DNA from: a virus | IMG/VR virus record: IMGVR_UViG_3300024261_000108 | Span: 1 to 31,163 of that record | Reading direction: 5' to 3' (one strand) | Length of the DNA: 31,163 nucleotides | In this document: piece by piece, positions 28,268-31,163 of the stretch | Position numbering within the stretch: the stretch's first letter is position 1 | How the letters are laid out: the number at the start of each line of letters is the position of its first letter | Made by a program: the position numbers and the translations under genes | Notes under the pieces: generated by a model | Told to the model about the DNA's origin: nothing | The model's input: the letters and a program-made list of their open reading frames with translations, nothing else | Databases searched by the model: none

Positions 28268-28928
28268 AAGGTACATTAAAAATCTCATCTCCTGGCTGTC
28301 CGCCCCACTTTTGGATGTATCGGCAATGATTTGAAACCTGACCCGACTTAATGCAAGCGATTAACTCACGAGAAGACTTATTGTCTTTCATTACGGATTC
28401 AGTGAGCGGCGTGTCAATTACTTGGCGCTTAGGCGTCTTCCAACCAACGCCCGCCAACTTCATTCGATGGTAATAATCAACGTCCTCGTAATAGGCAGGA
28501 TAAAAAGCCTCATCAAACAAACCTATCAATTCCTTTGCAACCGCTGGATGCGTCCCAAAGAACGCGAAATTTTCATTCTGACCGGAAAATATTGGATGTA
28601 ATGGATGTTCATCCATAACGGTAAGCATAGATTCAATGCCGGTTGGCAAGAGCATTTGGTCGTCGTTAGAAATAAACACTTGGCTGTTGTTCAATTCCAG
28701 CCCTAAATTCCAACTTGCAGCAACCCCTAGATTGTTGGCAGTCACCACTTCAAGTTGCTCGAATTTAAACCGCTTCAAACGGTGTTGATTCAAGCGTCCG
28801 CCTGAGTTGTCCACGACAACAACACGTCCAGGTTTAACGGTCTGATTTGATACACAAAACAAAAAACGGTCAAGCAGGTCAAACCTGTTTATTGTTGTGA
28901 CAATTAAGGCTGTTGAATTATTTACCAT
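28215..28928 (-). CDS. GT2-like glycosyltransferase (GT-A fold)
   Basis: This 237-aa protein shows the GT-A pattern: ALIVTTINRFDLLDRFL at the N-terminus, VVVDNSGG (nucleotide site), NNLGVAASWNLGLE, the DxD-like SNDDQML near 88, and FYPAYYEDVDYYHRM (ED acceptor motif) near 142. It should transfer a sugar from a nucleotide donor. It follows the zinc-ribbon and FN3 genes with a 7-nt overlap, so it is in the late/tail transcript, unlike the plus-strand glycosyltransferase. Virion protein or host envelope glycosylation are both possible. Confidence 0.8.
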   Translation of the reverse strand: MVNNSTALIVTTINRFDLLDRFLFCVSNQTVKPGRVVVVDNSGGRLNQHRLKRFKFEQLEVVTANNLGVAASWNLGLELNNSQVFISNDDQMLLPTGIESMLTVMDEHPLHPIFSGQNENFAFFGTHPAVAKELIGLFDEAFYPAYYEDVDYYHRMKLAGVGWKTPKRQVIDTPLTESVMKDNKSSRELIACIKSGQVSNHCRYIQKWGGQPGDEIFNVPFNMKRFDVCEAGIKPDS

Positions 28929-29230
28929 TTATTCACAGGGCAACTCCATGCTCTCATTCTACTTTTCCAAGCCATGAAGCAACCGCATTTACTGCAACGA
29001 TTGTCTGTTTTTCTAAAGTGTTCGCATTTTCGGCATGTTGCCATTCGTTGGTCTTGCTCCTCCTTTGACGCTGGCATTGGCCCCTTTTGTGCAAGTTCCA
29101 TTGCTGATCTTATAACGCCCCTTGCCATAGTTTTAGCACCAGGTAGCTTCGGGTCTTGGCGCGGTTTTACTTCAAAATCATGGGCCTTTTTAAACCGAAT
29201 GTTTGCCCTAGTTCGCCGCGTTGCGTCCAT
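28922..29230 (-). CDS. Zinc-ribbon protein of the tail region
   Basis: This 102-aa, highly basic protein carries a C-terminal Cys cluster: ATCRKCEHF, then NRCSKCGCFMAWKSRMRAWSCPVNKW, six to seven Cys enough for a zinc ribbon. Small proteins of this CRxC...CxxCGCFM...K...CP form are common among phage tail and glycosylation genes. It overlaps the FN3-like gene by 23 nt and the GT2 gene by 7 nt. Function unknown. Confidence 0.7.
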   Translation of the reverse strand: MDATRRTRANIRFKKAHDFEVKPRQDPKLPGAKTMARGVIRSAMELAQKGPMPASKEEQDQRMATCRKCEHFRKTDNRCSKCGCFMAWKSRMRAWSCPVNKW

Positions 29231-29696
29231 ATGCGTCTATTGTACGCAATCTTGTCTCATGCATCAACTTTGAATCATCCGTGACCGTTGCCGTAACCGT
29301 GTCTGGATTCGTAATTGTATAGGTGGCTACCTGGTCGGCGCCGTCATTGTATGGCGGATCTTTAATACCGACATTTGTAATGTCTGAGGCGGTTTGTGCT
29401 GGCATGGTTGCCGTAGCCTCAACGCCGCTTGATTCACCGCCGCCGTCATAACTTACAAGCAGGAATCGCCATTGTTCACCTGCGACCGTTCCGGCTGTGT
29501 CGATGTCAAAATTTGCAACCGTATCCGCAAAAGCCAAAGCGGTTCCTTCGTAAACTAAAACATATGTTGCACTACCAACGCTGGGACGCTTCCTGTAAAC
29601 CCTGTAACCGGTAACACCACCAACGCTCCCCCACGTCATTGATACCCCGCTGTAAGTTGGCGAAGACAAGCTAAACGGTGAAGGATTGGCTGGCAT
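29208..29696 (-). CDS. FN3-like virion protein
   Basis: This 162-aa protein has one fibronectin-III-like beta sandwich (about 8-95: PSPFSLSSPTYSGVSMTWGSVGGVTGYRVYRK, then WRFLLVSYDGGGESS), followed by a Thr/Asp-rich extended tail. The ATG sits in the AATTATG context. FN3 modules are frequent in tail-tip and fibre proteins and bind surface carbohydrates. It is preceded directly by the large structural gene. Confidence 0.65.
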   Translation of the reverse strand: MPANPSPFSLSSPTYSGVSMTWGSVGGVTGYRVYRKRPSVGSATYVLVYEGTALAFADTVANFDIDTAGTVAGEQWRFLLVSYDGGGESSGVEATATMPAQTASDITNVGIKDPPYNDGADQVATYTITNPDTVTATVTDDSKLMHETRLRTIDAYGRNAAN

Positions 29697-29698
29697 AA

Positions 29699-31163
29699 TT
29701 AAACGAGCGGCACTTTTACGTATGCTTCAATATTTTCAACGGTCAGGTTTCTTTCAGTGTTTGCGCCTTCACCAAAACTACCTTGGACTGTGTCAATATA
29801 ATCGCTTACACTTGGCAAATTTGCGGTCAACATTCCTGACCTTGCAATTTCGCATGTTGTTCCAGGCGTGTTTAAGGACTCCCAGAATTGATATTGACCG
29901 AAATCGTCTTGATAATCCACTTCGGCACCATTCGCGCCAACGCCGCCAGCGCCCCAACCGTTTCCGGCTGTTTCAACAATTCGATTGTGAGTGTTGTCTT
30001 GCGTATCAACGGCAACCGCATATCCAACCGACTCATCATTGACAACCAGCGTGTGTAAGTCTGTTGGAAGCGCGTTGCTGGAAAGTTGTGAGAGTTCAAT
30101 TATATATTCGGTGTCACGCCTATCATTTACAATAATACAATTGCCAGAACCATCATCATCAATCTTTGTTCTTTGGTAGGAAAGAATCGTCAAATATCCA
30201 CCAGACGGTATTACCTCAGACCATGCGCTTGGGTTTGGTGAGACGGAAGGGTCAAGGGTTGTCGCCGCCGGTGCGCTTTGATCTTCAGCCCATACCGCAC
30301 CGTTAACGCAATTCCCATCGCCATACACGGCAACCGGACCTTGACCTGTGTAGTCGTACGTCCGCTCTTTTAATACAACCGGCAAATATAATCTCGCCCT
30401 CGTTAATAAATTAACCGCCCTTGCAATCTGGTTGAAATGTTCCGCATAAGTAAAAACCATTGGAAGCGGGCCAAACATTTTCGGGTTGTCGCTTCTCTCG
30501 CTCAACGGAACCAAGCGCGGCCAGCGGTTATTATTTGCCACACTAAATAGGTTTTCGTATGTATAATCAAACAGGCGTTTTGTGTAACAATCATCCTTTT
30601 GGGATATAGCGTTAAAATAAGATCTGAGTTGGTTTGTGTTCACCTGGTCAACGTAACCTTCACAAATCGCCCTCAAGACTAAATCCAACCAAGTCAACTC
30701 ATCTGTTACCAAACGCGTGTCATGTGATTCGTAAATATTGTTTGAGTCCTCATACACTTTTTGAACAAGCCGCGTAAAATAAAAGCGCGGAAGGCATGAC
30801 CCTTCCATGAATCCGGTCCAATCGGCGCCGCCTGTGTTCGGTGCATCTGGCGCCGTATCTCCAACCCTGGCGGTGCAATGTGTGCCGCTTCCTTGATCCC
30901 AGCGCAAGTATTCGACAACCGCGTTCTCATCGCTTCTGGCGCCTGTCTCGGTTCCAATGTAAGTATCCCAGCCCGCGCTGGAATTCGTCACGCTTGCCGG
31001 TGCGGTTGAGTTCGCACGTAATCGACCTGTCAGTGTGACCTTCACCTCTCCGGTGCCTGTAATTATTACTGACTCGATTTGATAATCGGGAACGTAAACT
31101 TGGCAGGATTCGTAATGATTAACCACACCAGCGCAATCAACCTCATTGTCAGGCGTGCCATCA
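29699..31163 (-). CDS. Large virion structural protein, 5' end outside window
   Basis: The frame stays open to the right edge (488 codons visible), so the start is outside. A GTG at 31126 is an internal possibility but the frame continues upstream as DGTPDNEVDCAG. The visible part is acidic, rich in Thr/Asn/Tyr/Trp and beta-prone, with no membrane span or enzyme motif. It resembles large phage tail or virion proteins that carry many carbohydrate-like loops. The neighbouring FN3 gene supports a tail-tip or fibre role. Confidence 0.65.
   Translation of the reverse strand, partial: DGTPDNEVDCAGVVNHYESCQVYVPDYQIESVIITGTGEVKVTLTGRLRANSTAPASVTNSSAGWDTYIGTETGARSDENAVVEYLRWDQGSGTHCTARVGDTAPDAPNTGGADWTGFMEGSCLPRFYFTRLVQKVYEDSNNIYESHDTRLVTDELTWLDLVLRAICEGYVDQVNTNQLRSYFNAISQKDDCYTKRLFDYTYENLFSVANNNRWPRLVPLSERSDNPKMFGPLPMVFTYAEHFNQIARAVNLLTRARLYLPVVLKERTYDYTGQGPVAVYGDGNCVNGAVWAEDQSAPAATTLDPSVSPNPSAWSEVIPSGGYLTILSYQRTKIDDDGSGNCIIVNDRRDTEYIIELSQLSSNALPTDLHTLVVNDESVGYAVAVDTQDNTHNRIVETAGNGWGAGGVGANGAEVDYQDDFGQYQFWESLNTPGTTCEIARSGMLTANLPSVSDYIDTVQGSFGEGANTERNLTVENIEAYVKVPLV

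Noticed and set aside
1-31163. Ends joining directly into a closed circle with the edge genes fused
   Set aside because: The left gene's frame and the right gene's frame are out of phase by one base when joined, and the left gene resembles a short separate protein. Circularity is likely from attP but cannot be shown from the ends.

Overview
The window is almost entirely phage DNA: the genome, or most of it, of a temperate tailed phage with lambda-like head genes. It is moderate in GC and densely packed, with most neighbouring genes overlapping by ATGA or by a few bases. Nearly everything is read leftward (minus strand). Both ends cut through genes. A lipoprotein and the lambda-type head genes fit a Gram-negative host, but the sequence does not fix the taxon. 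The only host-like DNA is a 50-bp 3' half of a tRNA-Val(GAC) gene at 27044-27093. It has phage genes on both sides and is flanked by paired 8-bp repeats, which reads as attP of a free (circular or replicating) phage rather than attL/attR of an integrated prophage.

Layout in the leftward direction of transcription. 31163-28215: tail/virion structural genes, an FN3-like protein, a zinc-ribbon protein and a GT2 glycosyltransferase. 28267-27179: a plus-strand GT4 glycosyltransferase. 27166-26905: attP. 26890-25814: tyrosine integrase. 25804-25206: a compact lysogeny/early switch with two divergent ribbon-helix-helix (RHH) genes, one of them a 47-codon gene, around palindromic operators. A 27-aa membrane peptide is coupled to the rightward RHH gene and an excisionase-like protein to the leftward one. 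25015-15459: early operon with a membrane protein, a RecT-like annealase, a DEDD exonuclease, a coiled-coil protein, small winged-helix proteins, a VRR-NUC-like nuclease, a 30-aa membrane peptide, a DUF1376/DnaD-like replication initiator with internal iteron-like repeats, a C5 methyltransferase, a stand-alone DnaA domain IV, SSB, an exported beta-helix protein, a DUF3310 protein, small zinc/HTH proteins and an amino-group DNA methyltransferase.

14811-1: packaging and morphogenesis. Order: small terminase, GpA-type large terminase, head-joining candidate, lambda-type portal, S49 protease, coiled-coil scaffold, two tandem paralogous major capsid proteins (about 66% identical by hand alignment), an intrinsic terminator, head-tail and tail completion proteins, tail tube, chaperone-position protein, an unusually short tape-measure protein, tail proteins, a LamG tail fibre, a holin-like protein, a lipoprotein and a truncated virion protein. 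No endolysin was recognised.

Most interesting points: the RHH/RHH divergent switch with shared operators, the duplicated capsid gene followed by a terminator, a complete-looking attP with arm sites, origin-like iterons inside the initiator gene, and two single-span membrane micropeptides. Five genes (25206-25349, 25721-25804, 20767-20859, 15918-16079, 15458-15589) are short enough to be missed by ordinary ORF calling.
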